Shown: positions 27,926 to 41,439, counted from the stretch's first letter. The stretch: 64,000 bases of DNA from Urechis unicinctus (GCA_034190875.2 CM067356.1:18570845-18634844); one strand, 5' to 3'. A program made the numbers and translations. The notes: generated from the letters alone by a model not told the origin.

Positions 27926-29239
27926 ATACATACACGCGACATTTATTCAATTCATGGTTTGTACAAGCATTATGTGATTCATAACTCTCAGTTATGAAAG
28001 TAAGAAAAAAGATCTCTTGTTGTACAATTTTAGCCTCATTTAATCCAACATCTTAATGGCCATCTATTCCATTTGTGTTTTACCCATGGACATCCTATTC
28101 TATCAATATACAAAGTTTAGTTACAGCAGAATAGGTTACTGTTTACATTGAATGCAGCGAAATATATGAGAGCGCTCCGCCGGAATTTGAACCCTATGCA
28201 GTTCTACAATTTAAGGGCCTGTCATTCATATAATTTGCGTCCAGTGGTATAAAGTGGCCATGATTGATTTCTTGTTGGCTGTCGTGATATCCATCTCAAT
28301 CGAGGTTAACCATTTTAAAATGTTATTTTGTGATATGTATATGCTGTATCCAAAACCAGTTAGCACGTACTATGAAGCATGCTAATAAATTGTCACGGTT
28401 CAATTAAGGGGCGTTCTATATACAGATGTGACGCCACACTATCAAACATCGCACTGCTTCAGTCCAATAACTCTTTATAATGAATTACATGACTTTTACC
28501 AGAGCAGGAAATTAACTTAACACAATGTGATCCTTTTGTAGTCGACAAAGTCTACAGTTATTGTACATGACGAAATTAGAGGTAAAGTATCGGATTGAGT
28601 GTGTCTGCAATGAGGTTATATCTGATGAGCAGTATATATCTGGTAATCATTGCACTGTCTGCGTGGTGCATTATATTGACGCTTACGCTACATCGCTCTC
28701 TTTCTCCCTATGCGTGCGCATAATGCGAAAACATCCTACTTGTTTATATCGGATCCCAATTGTGTATTATAGCTTCTTACGGTGCAATGTAATGTCCAGA
28801 ATATATGTCTAAAATAGTAGCAGTATGATCGAGTCGATACAAACGTGCTAGATCTCAAGTAATAATGCTTCTGATTGAAGCACGTCCGTGCGGGAGAGGA
28901 CGTCCTATTCCCCGTAGACCGTGCAATCAAATAATAGCTTGTAAATTTAATAGACAAATGTATTCAGGTTTGCTTCTATGGCCGTCTTCTATCAGGGATT
29001 CGTTTTCCGAGCGGTCGTATAAACATGATAGAATCATACAAAGAACAGACAAATATTTTCTACTGCCACAGGCCAAAATTGTATGTTTCTTTGCAACATT
29101 TCAAGGAATAAAGGCATATAGAGGGGATTTTGGGACTGACGTGAAATCAAGGAGAATTGTGTGTATAGTGAAAAATGCTTCAGAGGTCCAATCTTATATA
29201 CTACTTTTATGTATCAATAAAGATATATGCTAATGCTTA

Positions 29240-29335
29240 TGTCAATCAGCATACATACCATCTGACATATAGAACTCTTCATGGCTTACAGGCTTTATCT
29301 GACCTGTTCTAGGTCATATAATTCTAGAGATGCAC
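29240..29335 (+). repeat. Dispersed repeat family 5, copy B
   Basis: ATACCATCTGACATATAGAA and CTTCATGGCTTACAGGCTTT correspond to copy A. Confidence 0.5.
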
Positions 29336-29974
29336 ACAACAATTGCTGTTTACCTCTAACTGCATTTTATCCGACATATTTCCGGGTCTTTACGCCAATT
29401 TTTTACGTTTTGCAATCAACGAACGTAGGGTTGAAAAACACAACCTCATTCCTTGCTATCAGTTAGCAAACGAGACATCATAATTGCTTAGCACCCTTTG
29501 ATTCCATTATTCATTACAACTCGGCTGATAAGAGAAGTGCTTAAGGCAATATTACGGCAAAGTAATCTACACAATGCAATATTGACCACGCCCATGTGTC
29601 CATTTGATATCACTGTGGCTTGTTTGTTTGATCACCTGGTGATGTATTTGATCTTATATGCAAACATCAATATGCATTGCAATGTGTTCAGTAAATCAAT
29701 ACCACCACGTTCACAGACATTCTCACCGTCAGGTTGCCGGCCTTGCTCTATTGTGACGAACTCGTTACCACTGAGCCAGCGTACTCTACATATTGCAATG
29801 AGCACTCAATCAATCAAAATTGCAACACATGAGTTGTAATGGCTGCTTTTATTTGGTCATTTGTATGATTTATTTAAATATTAAGGAATCGATTGAGTAG
29901 GCATATCAGCTTTGTGATCGCAAATACATCAATCCATGCTACTATACTTTGCTAGCTCATATACACTCTTAATG

Positions 29975-30245
29975 TAATCTAGTCATATTGACTGTCCACC
30001 AAACGACTAATGTGTTAGTCGATTTGACTAAAGCAGTTAGTCAAATATTGATTAGTCAAAATGACTAATCTACCTAGTCAAGTAAAGAGTAGTCAATATG
30101 ACTAATCTATTAGTCACTATGACTAATCTCATTAGTCACATTGACTACAGCGTAAGTACTAATGACTATTGTACTTAGTCAGACTGACTAGAAGATTTGG
30201 TCAGTTTGACTATGATTGAAGGTCAGTTTGACTATGATTGAAGGT
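29975..30245. repeat. Left subterminal block of AGTCA...TGACT dyads
   Basis: At least eight imperfect copies of AGTCA and TGACT half sites in inverted order are separated by 3-4 bases (for example AGTCAATATGACT near 30092 and AGTCACTATGACT near 30112). The last two copies sit in a repeated GGTCAGTTTGACTATG unit. Confidence 0.7.
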
Positions 30246-30380
30246 CAAACCAGTGTAAAAACCAGTGTACAAAAAAGTCAGACAACATAATATGCAAAAC
30301 AAGAACACTGTATTGTATATAAACACATAAATGCTTGGCCTTGTTAATACTAGCCCTGACACAAAGAAGCTTCGCATCAA

Positions 30381-30640
30381 CTAGGTGCTAAGCCTCATCA
30401 TCAACGACCAGCATAACCTTCTGACCCTAACCAAACGTCCTTTTGGTCGATATGTGGTAAGGCACATAAACACATAAATGGCAGCCATCAGCATGCCCAT
30501 GGCCTCTGTTACATCCACAGCTTCTCTAACAGCTCCCTCAATGAATACATGGATTTGGGCATCCGGCAATTCTCACTCATACAGCAGCAGCGGAGGCAGG
30601 CTGTTTATGCTGGTGTCTTGCTGCGTTGTGACATTCTAAA
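30381..30640 (-). pseudogene. Reading-frame remnant inside the TA-flanked transposon
   Basis: An open stretch on the - strand begins after an acceptor-like TTTTAG near 30641. It runs through NVTTQQDTS and PPLLLYE, crosses one TGA, and continues as DAQIHVFIEG and AAIYVFMCL to a stop at 30381. The pattern (a proline-rich lead, a hydrophobic beta-like strand, then an acidic helix and YVF) resembles small conserved reading frames near transposons in fish and cnidarians. I cannot name the family, so no function is proposed. Its position wholly inside the inverted ends suggests it travelled with the element. Confidence 0.35.
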
Positions 30641-30954
30641 ACACATAGTAGACTTATGGTTGAACATAAGCACTCATTAGTACTGACACCAACAATTGTA
30701 CACAGCAAACCATACAAAAATACAGATAACTATATAAAATACTCACCTAATAGTATGGAGGCGATTGTTAGATTTCAAATGAGGCTTTCACATTTCCCGC
30801 AGCAACTGGTTAAAGAACCACCGAAAAGGTCAAGCTTCCGGTATATCGGTGCATTCATCCACCGCTGCAGGTGACGCAGCGCGCATCTGTGGTAACCAAC
30901 CCGTATGATCCGCGCCTCGCGATCTCCCGACAAGTAGAAGAGAACGCTCTCAGG

Positions 30955-31117
30955 GTGGTCAGATTGACTAGATAACTAGTCAAATACCACCGGACCAGCC
31001 TTGCTAGTCATTGTGACTAAGTTGCTCAGTCGATTTGACCATCGGATTAGTCGTTACAGAGTTTGACTAACTTCGATAGCTGGGTGACCAGGTTAGCTAG
31101 TCATTTTGACTAGATTG
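30955..31117. repeat. Right subterminal block of AGTCA...TGACT dyads
   Basis: Fewer and more diverged copies of the same dyad as in the left block (for example AGTCATTTTGACT near 31099), in the matching subterminal position of the transposon. Confidence 0.6.
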
Positions 31118-31249
31118 GGTTAAGAGTGTACTATGAAATTCAATCTTTGCGTATATCCATTGCTGGTGAAAATAGCCTATCCCATCATAATACTTGGTTT
31201 AAGAGCCTGCCGTTGTTTTATGATATTCATTGTTTGCTGCACGGTCCAT

Positions 31250-31917
31250 CAGTGAAGAGCTAACAAGGCTGCTAACGACCAGTGTAGTGCTAACAAGGGT
31301 GCTTACGACCAGTGTAGTGCTAACAAGGGTGCTTACGACCAGTGTAGTGCTAACAAGGGTGCTACGACAATGTAGTGCTAACAAGGGTGCTACGACCATG
31401 TAGTGCTAAAAGGGTGCTAACGACCAGTGTAGTGCTAACAAGGGTGCTTACGACCAGTGTAGTGCTAACAAGGGTGCTTACGACCAGTGTAGTGCTAACA
31501 AGGGTGCTTACGACCAATGTAGTGCTAACAAGGGTGCTTACGACCATGTAGTAGGTGCTTACGACAATGGGTGCTTAGGGACCGACCAATGTAGTGCTAA
31601 CAAGGGTGCTTACGACCATGTAGTGCTAACAAGTGTGCTTACGAACAGTGTAGTGCTAACAAGGGTGCTTACGACCAATGTAGTGCTAACAAGTGTGCTC
31701 ACGACCAATGTATTGCTAACAAGTGTGCTTACGACCAGTGTAGTGCTAACAAGGGTGCTTACGACCAATGTAGTGCTAACAAGGGTGCTATCGACCAGTG
31801 TAGTGCTAACAAGGGTGCTTACGACCAATGTAGTGCTAACAAGGGTGCTTACGACCAGTGTAGTGCTAACAAGGGTGCTTACGACCAGTGTAGTGCGAAC
31901 AAGGGTGCTAACGACTA
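31250..31917 (+). repeat. 30-bp tandem array
   Basis: About 22 units built on GTGCTAACAAGGGTGCTTAC and GACCAGTGTA. Several units between 31360 and 31600 are shortened. It begins about 120 bp after the TA-flanked transposon. Confidence 0.9.
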
Positions 31918-34814
31918 GACCATGGACTTTTGTAGGCTGAAATGAAACGTCCTTAATCCAGAGCTTTTTAATGAAACACGAGCAGTGATCCCATTCCCAT
32001 AAACAAATAAACGTCTTGCACTTTGAACAAATTCTTATTACATTCACTTTATGTGTTAAAAGTGTGTAAAACAGATATGGTCACAACGTGAAATAGCTGT
32101 TCACATTTCTCATTGGTATGACATATGATGCTGAAGCATGTGCCACGCGTGTTATAACAACATAATTCCGTTACATGACGTACGCGTTCTTTGGGATATC
32201 AATGGCTCTCGTTGTATTTTTAGCCTGATCATAAACCTAATAACTTGGGTGTACATCGCGCACATTCAGCATGGATCTAATGAGCAGAGCATCTCCATTT
32301 AATCGGAAGTCGCATTAAGTGTCACATCTCTCGTGTTTCGGTATTCGAGTGTGCACTCACACCATTCACGTTATTAATTGAAAGATGGCTATATGTAAAT
32401 TAACAACATTGCGACGCACGCTTACATTGACAACAGATGACAATATCACTCAAGAGTGCTTAAGTTTAATTTTAAAACCATACACTGCACATTTTCTTTC
32501 ACTACTAAATATATGTGAAAATGATACTGGGATACATACATCAGCCGATGTCAGATATTCATTGTTTAGAACAAATATCGTTATTAAAATTTTTATGAAT
32601 ATGTAGTTATTTTGTAAACGATATTTATTATTATAACTATTATAATTATTATCAAACCTTTTGGAAAAACATATTCTCAGTTATTTTGTATGCGAACGCT
32701 TGCGTGCGTGATAAAATAGCATATATATTTGGTGCTTACCAATATGCATTGCATAGACAATCGAGATAACTCAGTCTGTAGCGATATTTGCTTCCGCATC
32801 CGATTGTCGATACCTGAACTCAAATTAGGAAGCAGATGAAGGCGCCTCCAAAGTTGGCGAAATGAACAAGTCGCCGACAACAAAAATTCTGTTTTAACGT
32901 TTGCATTAATACACACACACACACTATTCATCGTTATTTAATAAGCGGGAGACCATTACTACTATCCCCATTTTTAGCAGTGAAGAGTACAGTTATAGTT
33001 ATACGTCCATTGATATTTCATATTCCGTAAGTTGAGTTTAAGTAAAACAGCCGTTCTAATTGTGCTTGCATTTATTGCCGTCCATTGCTTGTTTTTCACT
33101 ATATGGATCTTGTGACAATACAGATAGCCGTGTTCGTCATGCATTATCAGAAAGTCAATGTTTTATTTTTTCCCAGAATAAGCGTGCAATTATTCCTTAA
33201 ACAAACAGTCAAATGAGCGAAACACTTCAGGATTCATGCTATTCTGCTCTGGCAAACGAAGTCTCTGTTCGCCAGAACATTACCCATGCTCAGAATGACA
33301 AGGGTGTCGCGTATTCTGGTCAACAAAATTTGTATCTGCACTGCATGTTCTGACGAACCAAAGCCACTAGGTTTTGCGCAATCTTTAACAGGGAAGAATG
33401 AAGATGAGAGTTGCTAGGCGCTTAATTTGAATGGTCCTCGTTTAAGAGTGATCATAAATTCTAATAAGGAACATAGAACATTTAGCTAAGGTTTTGGCTC
33501 AATAAAGAAATACTTACTCACGATACTCAATTGTTCTTAATTGGGTATCCAAGAACCATTCATTTCGAACCATATGACATTTTGAATCGTTTCACAAGTA
33601 GAAGCTTAAATCTACATCTATTTATCTTTGATTATGTCAATCAACCCCCAGTCAGGCATGCACTCAACTGCGCTGTACCTGCATATCAATATCAAGAAAT
33701 CGAATACCTCGCAGTGATTTTCATTGAATTGCGAAATGTACGTAATTGAAAACTGAGCTATGTTTGACATTAGACGAGGAATCGTTAACACGTTACAGTC
33801 TATTTCAAAAGAACCATCGAGCGTTCTCTGTATCTTGTCAAACATCAAACATTATTCTCTGGTTTCTGACAGGACAAATAACTATTCAAAGGCAAAGGAG
33901 GCGCTCAACCAATGAATTCGAATGTATAATGCGTCGTACAGCCATGTACAAAGTTTAATTACATTTAAATTATAACAACCCATATATACTCTGTTATGTT
34001 ACATTTGCCTACCTGCAGCCCAATACAGAGTACAAAGTCATTGGTCAGATAATTTACGCTGTATGTAGATCTCTGTTGATTGTTAATTCCAATAGCAAAT
34101 AATAACAATAATATATTGTAGTGATAAATCTACATCATAATGAACAACGACGTTCGTTAAATTGTACATGATCTCAAAATGCATGCAGTCCAATGTCATA
34201 TTCCATGCACTCTATAACATATAGTATATGGTGGACAATGTTAAAATTACCAGTTGTTTCACATTTTCGTCCTTGCATTGTGGTTTTGTTTTATGCATCC
34301 GTCCAATTCTTCCCATTCTCATATAACACATGACGCATTGCTACACACAGCCACTCCCGTTTGGTACAATCACTCCCATTGATCATGACATGCGGAATTC
34401 ATTGTGCTAAAACTCGATAGCTGAGCATAATTTATTGTGCCAGAAAAAGGATGGAGACCCTTAAAGATAATTGTAGGGACATTAACGATTCCCTGTCACG
34501 AACCAACTTCGAGCTCAATGAATATTGGTTGCGCTGCATCGGCTAGGCGAGTCCATCAATACATGTCCATCCAACCAAGTGCTTTCCATATTGTTCTTAT
34601 TTGGAGTCTTAATTGTGACTTAAAACCTTCCTATGTATTGCGATAGACACTTATTGTACGATGTATTGCAATGCAGCAACAGTGTCCCAAACAACTGTCA
34701 GCCTCATTGATATGCATGTATCCATTTGATTACAGATTGGCAAAGCATGCTTGTCGGGTGTATCAGGCAATTAGATTTGCCTCAGACTTCGATGGAATTT
34801 TGTTTCAGCGCCGT
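31918..34814. other. AT-rich non-coding sequence
   Basis: No gene or array recognised. A (CA)5 run sits at 32912. Confidence 0.5.
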
Positions 34815-35026
34815 ATGCATCCGGTGTAGTTGTTGGCGCGGTATTGATGCATTCGGTGTTGGTGTTGGTGCGGTATTGATGCATCCGGTGTTGGTGTTGG
34901 CGCGGTATTGATGCATCCGGTGTAGTTGTTGGCGCGGTATTGATGCATTCGGTGTTGGTGTTGGTGCGGTATTGATGCATCCGGTGTTGGTGTTGGCGCG
35001 GTATCGATGCATTCGGTGTTGGTGGA
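34815..35026 (+). repeat. 32-bp tandem array with 96-bp higher-order unit
   Basis: Seven units starting ATGCAT(C/T)CGGTGT at 34815, 34847, 34879, 34911, 34943, 34975 and 35007. Units 1-3 and 4-6 are the same three variants in the same order. The array ends just before the hAT remnant. Confidence 0.9.
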
Positions 35027-35052
35027 AAGCATGTTTTCGAAACTTACTTGGT

Positions 35053-35986
35053 ATGGATGCTACAGCAGGTACAAAACAGCGGACATTAGCACATTATTTT
35101 AGGCGCCCGGCATCTGCAAATGATGCTGATTCTTTTGCTTACTTTGAAGCTGACACTGACAGATCTTCCGCCAGCTGTGACAGTGAACCTGAAGCCGCCG
35201 CTATCAGGGTAACCGCCAAGCCCAAGCGGCGAAAACGAAACTTCTGCGACACGTGGCTGACAACCTACTCCTGGATACGTTACGATATTGAAAAGAATGA
35301 GATGTATTGTGATACGTTTCGAGCGACTGGTAAGACGAACACAAGGGCCATGGGTACACATAATTACACATAATTACATAAAACATATTACTATGGGTCA
35401 AACTCTTCAAAACATGAACCAGAAAATTATATCCGAGAAGGAAAAGGGCATACTGACAGATTTGGCTTGCCAAAGAACAACTGCCAATGCATAAATACTC
35501 TAGTCTCATGTGCCTCTTGAAAGAGGTGGATTGCCCAAATATTTGCTTTTGGAGTATTGGGCATGAGACCCATCACTTTCATGTCAAACACTGAACTGGA
35601 TTCATGAGACAATGATAACATTGACACTCTCCTAGAGCAGTATGGTGAACGGAAAACCAGTAATAAAATAACCAGGGAGGCTGTTGTAGATTCACAGGCT
35701 ACTAGAAATGAATGGAAGGAACTTATAATAGTGGTTAGAAGTTAGGGTTATCCCAGAGACAAGATCAGGGAACTGTGAGGTTTAATCCACAGATTTCACA
35801 GGGAACAGTTCCCAAATCTATGCAAATTAGCAACTCTTGCATTGACAGGCCCATGTCACACTGCACAGTGTGAGAGGGGGTTTAGTGCATAAAGTCCACC
35901 TTCATAAACAGACTCGGAGAACAAAGACTGGAGGACCTGATAACTGTGTCTATTGAGGGGTCTGACTCCTCTGCAAGTTCTGCATG
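35053..35986 (+). pseudogene. Decayed hAT-type transposase (TTF zinc finger plus C-terminal dimerisation region)
   Basis: Three separated fragments lie in the order of a ZNF862/KIAA1586-like hAT protein. First, 35053-35370 has ATG, QRTLAHYFRRP, an acidic/serine linker, basic KPKRRKR, then WLTTYSWIRYD and KNEMYC, typical of the TTF/BED-like finger before the transposase. Second, 35608-35745 reads LLEQYGERK and ATRNEWKEL, matching the region before the dimerisation domain. Third, 35809-35986 reads FPNLCKLATLAL, CERGFSA, stop, NRLGEQRLEDL and SIEG, the C-terminal hAT signature. The catalytic middle is missing and several stops and frame changes are present. This is an internally deleted fossil rather than a host gene. 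The 32-bp tandem array ends about 25 bp upstream. Confidence 0.72.
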
Positions 35987-37248
35987 AAGACATGCATTGG
36001 ATGTTTGACGAATGAAGAAGGAAAGAAGACTGTTTGGTTTAAGTCCTAATAAGTAACGTGTTACAGTTATGTCATGGTTCTTTTTCCTGCAAGTACGGTA
36101 TATTAAGTATATTATTGTATAACAGTAATTTTTGTTCCAGTATTAAAACATGTATCGCAATAAACTCGTTCTTTACATTATTATTATCAAAACATTTGCA
36201 TAAGCAGGTTGTAATTTTTTTAAAAGGACAACAATTGATGATTGCATTCGTGATGAAAAGCACACTTAAATAAATGAAGACAAATCTATTTTGATTGTCT
36301 CTGACTCGACCCACTCTGTAGTCAGATGTGGAACCACTAGTGGTCCCACTTTGATTTGAAATGATCAACATTGAAGGTAACAGTGGGACATCGGCCCCGC
36401 ATTACAGTAAAGCTGGAATAAACTCTGCGCATGTATGTGTGATTCAAAGCTCTTTGCAGAGCAATTTCCTTCAAATGCTTTACAAGATTACTACTGCATT
36501 CCCTGTAGCTTAGATGATATCCTTTTAGTCGGTTATTTGTCACCAGTGGCATTTGTTCACGTGATGTTTGCAGGGCTATGTGGATCCTCATTTAAGGCCG
36601 GATACTGCCATCCGTTAATGAGCGTATATAAATGTTTGAGATTATGCATATTCATGAAGGGAACAAATGATGCTCGTGATCCCAATATAGTGCTAAGGGT
36701 GGTTAAACGCTCTTACCATGCCTGAATAAACCTGCAGCCGTGCGGATAAAATACATCTATCGAAATGTGATTGATTTCTAGCTGGAGGGAGTGTTCAAAA
36801 TGTGATTGCACTATTTCCATCTTGTTTGTTGACAATTTACATTATTGCTAGTGCAGATATTGCTACTCAGCAAACTGTTAAATACTGGCTTAAAAGCGAC
36901 CGATATATATTACGTTAAAATCCCAAGAGTTGTTTAAAGGTGGCGTACGTTATAGTACAACGTGAGCATGGCGTTTAACTGGCGTAAAATCGAATTCCTG
37001 TTCGTGATACGCAGTCGAATGATGACCACGTCAACTGCAACAAAGAATAACTGCCATCTAGAGGCGTTACATGTCAATGGGCCGTATTTCAGAGCATTAT
37101 CACATTTAACCGTAACTTTCATCATCTGCGCTGTCTAAAGATTAATTGTCACACGCACGGATGAATGGAGCATAGGCACACAGTGTTTGGGTAATTTCCA
37201 ACGAACATTGTTGCTTAAAATCGGACTAATTTTACCCAAATATTGGTA
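35987..37248. other. Non-coding sequence right of the hAT remnant
   Basis: Probably includes the right end of the hAT fossil, but no inverted end or 8-bp duplication could be fixed. Confidence 0.45.
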
Positions 37249-37309
<61 letters not shown>

Positions 37310-37380
37310 TTAATGGTGGTGGTAGTTGGAATGATGACGATGGTGATGATGATAACTATGATGATGATGATGATGATGAT
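37249..37380 (+). repeat. (GAT)n microsatellite
   Basis: Nearly pure GAT triplets to 37309, then interrupted GAT/GGT. The poly-Asp or poly-Met frames across it have no other coding support. Confidence 0.9.
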
Positions 37381-37564
37381 CCTAGTGAGTGCGCTGTTTT
37401 ACTACAACAATGGCTCAAACCCATGCATTCACTTTGCGCAATTTTTAACCATAGCTGCGTGGTAATGCTAACGTGGAGGTATGTTGTGTGCATAAAAATG
37501 GTTTATGCACAGTCTAGTTCTATGAACTACTTTCCACAGCAGCAATGGCTTTGATCTCATGCTT

Positions 37565-39560
37565 GTTAACGCGCCTGATAACGCTATTTGGTCCACCTTT
37601 TGCATCTCTACTGTCACACAAAGTTGTTTGCAGCTGCTTCTCGACCACGATCGAAACCAATTAATTTCCTTGGATAAAAACTACGATTGACATCACCAAC
37701 AGCATACATTATGTGGAAACCAAATCAGTAAGCCGATAAAGCACAGTTTGTGCACTGGTTAGGCAAGTGCTAGGGATTAACAGTGAACCGCATTAGCTAC
37801 GTGTGTATCACTTCAGCTACCACCAAACGATTTGTGCTTGAAGATGAGGATCTTGACAATATGGACAATATAGTTAATTACATTCCCAGTAAAACTGAAC
37901 CAAGATTTGCCAACTGTGATGCATTGTTTAAATACTATCTCCCCACTGCTGAAATGACAATGTGTCAGAATAATGTTCGATTGAATGCGACATGAAACCC
38001 AGTGATTTGTGTTTTTTTGTTAGCTTGAGTGATATCTCGCCAAATATGGCAAAAGACACCACATATTACGTCATCAAAACGCGGTCTTAATGATTTGGGG
38101 CGATTAGTAACAAAAAGAAATCAAATTGATGGCATGACATTCTTTTCTGCAACAACAGATGATTTCCCCGAATTGGTGATTTTGTGATCGTGTTTTGTGG
38201 CAAACGACGTCTTTTCGGTAGGGTATTTCGCACGCTGGTAAGAACAGATATAAGGCGCATTCTAGTCTATTATTGATATCTGCAATGCATTCAACAATAA
38301 ATTCATACAACTTTTGAAAAAGATGTCTGTTAATGAGATGGGGTTAGGTTATTGATCGAAATTTATAGGTTATGATTGTTATGCATATTTCAATAATATA
38401 TAAGTAAATACGACCGGGCGGCTTATAACGTAACTATCACGGATATGTTACACTAATGTACAAGTACATTTTTCCTTCTATCCTTTCAAAATTTAAATTC
38501 ACGGTAGTCTGCCTTTATTCATAACACCCCGGAATAAATCAATCATGGCTCGGCCAGGGACTCGGCAGTAATTGCATAACATCCACTGTGGCAAACGCCA
38601 TGGTGACATTCTGCAGATGTACTTGAATGTATGAAGTATCACATTGTTATGTACAATAGTTTTATTACACATAACTATGACCACCATATATGCATCCCAC
38701 CCTACAGCTCAACAGAGGACGGAAATGTGTTGATGGGAATGACAACTGTTTGCCAAGAAACAGTCGGCTAGATTGTGTTCACTGTACACGACACTTTTGA
38801 CAGTTATAACCTCAACCATTACTTCGGAACCATTACGACGACACAATATGTAGATATGTGTTGACAAATAATTATTATGACAAAAAAGATACTGATCAAG
38901 TGATGATTGATAAGGGGTCATGTAGCAGATTTAAAATATCATATTATGCGATATAGCAATATCACAATGAATCAATTGCTTGCAGTATCCTGCAAAGATT
39001 ATAGATTACCAAACACTGAACTGGTGTCGATCTAGGATCAGGTTGTGGACAACGTCAATAAATGTATGATTAATCTAAGCTGGCGTCATGAATTCTTTAC
39101 AAAATGCTTTCAAGAGAAAAAACTCGAATAGCACCCGGGATGCAGTACCTGTTATTTCATTCACAAATGTGGTGATGTACGGCAGAACATAATATCGCAT
39201 GCGTGTTTTGCGGCATTACAGTCCGCTTTACGGGGCTGGAACAATATCTGCGCCGTTTGACTACTGTACTTCTACCAGAGCTGCATGAAACATCCTACGA
39301 ACTGCAATTCCAAAGTGCGATTCGCGGACATAAATGGCCTTAGGATTTGGCAAAAAAGCGTAATTGTGTCTAATGTAATGCTATAGTGACCTGTTTTGTT
39401 CATCCATAAAATAGCATTTGTCTCTTGGTTCACCAACATCAGGTCATGATAAATGCTTCCATTGAGGTTACTACTATTGTGAGTTAATATGCAAAAACAA
39501 AACAAATTAATGGTGTGAATTAGCGAGCATAACTTCCTATGTCAATTAGTGGTGTGCTAC
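37565..39560 (+). repeat. Diverged dispersed repeat family 2, copy B
   Basis: Matches copy A at both ends (37565-37780 and 39255-39560) with about 1.5 kb of unmatched DNA between, against about 0.3 kb in copy A. One copy has therefore gained or lost an internal segment. Confidence 0.65.
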
Positions 39561-41395
39561 ACGCGCCACGCTTTGGATATTTATTTATGGATCCAATTCA
39601 ACATCACACCGGCAGCATTGACATGGAAACCATTCACATTCGTAACTCTCAACGTTTAATAGAAAGGTATATTGCTCATTACACATGGTGTTCTGATCCT
39701 CTGATACTCTGATCCTAAGATAAATGATGAATCGAAGCTGACTATTAGATTAGGAAGTCGAGGGTTGATATCCGTTGTGGTCAAATACTGACTTCATGTC
39801 ATCGTAACTTGTTATTTGTAATACAAATTGCAATGTTCTTTCACCAAAGATGATAGATTCTTGAATAAGTGGAATTACTAAATGCGTTTCTATCCAGGTT
39901 CGTTCCAATATTAGTATTAAATACGGGGTGAGGGGGAGGGGTTACGGTACATTGAGCACACTATGTTTTATTTTACTGGATAAGTCAATTATTTGCCCTT
40001 TCTCTACCCTGTAAAAACCATATTCATGCATACCTAGACTTCTGGCATTATTGGAGTGAATCCATTTCATTTGCAGAAGAGCTTCCAGCATGGACATTCT
40101 ACATGGTTGAATATTTATTATCACTGGATGATTGATTGTTGATGTTGAAAGGAGTTAGAGTTTGCAAGCCTATGCCATTTGCTTAAATGACCTTTACAGC
40201 CACAACGCAGGTCGCAGTATTGTAATGCTTTACTAGAAGTGGCCCACCAATATGATAGTGCAGGTAATCGCTGCAGCAGTGCAGACAGTATTGTAGCTCG
40301 CAATCAATAGTAGGGTTTTATTTCATATCCCTATGGAGTTTGTGAATGCCCTCTGGTCCGGAAGAATTAGTTTCATTCTGTGAATGAATGTACCCACATG
40401 GTGAAGCGGTACGTCATTGCTTCATCTTGAAAATACATCCAATTCATCGTGTATTCATGTTAATGGGTCAAATTCCAAATAGACCTGCAATCAGTATGCT
40501 TATAGTGTAACTAATATGCATTTGGTAAAAGTTACTGATCGGTTAAGGGTGAAATACTACGCTCAATAATTGATAAATAGTTCATCATGATTTATTGATA
40601 AGAGCGGAGTGTCTCGGGGTTTGATTTGAAGCAGGGAATATCACGGGCTGTATATGTTGCAATGACTGGTGTACACAACACATAGGATCATATGTCTTAA
40701 AGTGTAGGTTTCACATTAGAGATATTACGAACATAGAACAAGAAGGTTCATAACGTTGATCATAATTATAGATTATTAAATCAGAATATCATGTTGCGAT
40801 GAAAATACAATGGTACATTTAACCTGTTCAAATTTTAAAATTTTAATGGGGTGAACTGCTTAATCTGTAAAGTCTGTAAATGCAGACGTGCAAAAGCATC
40901 GCACTATGTCCTAGGTTCTTTGCATGACAGATCATTTGATGCAATTCGCATTTAATCAATCAACCAAATTTACCAAAGATGTTGTTGAAAACCGAGAAAA
41001 GTACGACATACATGGATGAATAATAACAGTGAACAAAAGAACATATGATGCGCCTGATGAAACACGGATGATTATTCCATGTCGTGTTTGCTGCTGCGTT
41101 CCTTTCGTGTGTTATACATTTGGGTCTCGAAGCTTATGAACACCTTTGCTTACTATATAGACAGTAAAAGGTCTATTTACAGCAGTAATACGGCTGTTAT
41201 ATCTCTAATTGGTTTCGAGAAATCAAACTTACAGCCCAGTTATTCTGCTTTTGGTACTGTAAGCACACCATGGGTGTGAGGATTCGAATATGAACTATAA
41301 CTTATTCCAAAACTTTATAATAATTTTTGTTTTAAATCTTACAAGCAACACACCGATGTGATACTGGTATACAAATGCATCCCCAACTGCAGTGG

Positions 41396-41397
<2 letters not shown>
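39561..41397. other. AT-rich non-coding sequence
   Basis: Nothing recognised. Confidence 0.5.

Positions 41398-41439
<42 letters not shown>

Larger units (their letters stand above)
25761..29961. other. AT-rich non-coding sequence with family 3 and 5 repeat copies
   Basis: Apart from those short repeats, frames of 100-122 codons (25812, 26559, 28865, 29498) have no conserved motif and look accidental. Confidence 0.5.
29962..31130. mobile_element. TA-flanked TIR transposon with subterminal AGTCA/TGACT dyads
   Basis: The left end TACACTCTTAA (29962) and the right end, as reverse complement, are identical over 11 bases. Similarity continues through AATCTAGTCA. The outermost TA is the likely target duplication, giving ends that begin CACTCTTAA. 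Left (29975-30245) and right (30955-31115) subterminal blocks hold many copies of a short dyad, (T)AGTCA-n3/4-TGACT(A), as expected for transposase-binding repeats. The 1.17 kb length and lack of a recognisable catalytic domain suggest a non-autonomous element. An alternative reading, TTAA target sites just inside the ends, would leave the outer 7-bp match unexplained. Confidence 0.65.

Noticed and set aside
28150..28215. tRNA-like GGTTCAAATTCC on the - strand
   Set aside because: No A box, no matching acceptor stem and no anticodon arm in place.
28865..29233. 122-codon frame
   Set aside because: Mixed composition without motif, no splice or promoter context; likely chance in AT-rich DNA.
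37243..37554. Poly-aspartate frame
   Set aside because: Only (GAT)n followed by unremarkable sequence; no acidic-protein context.
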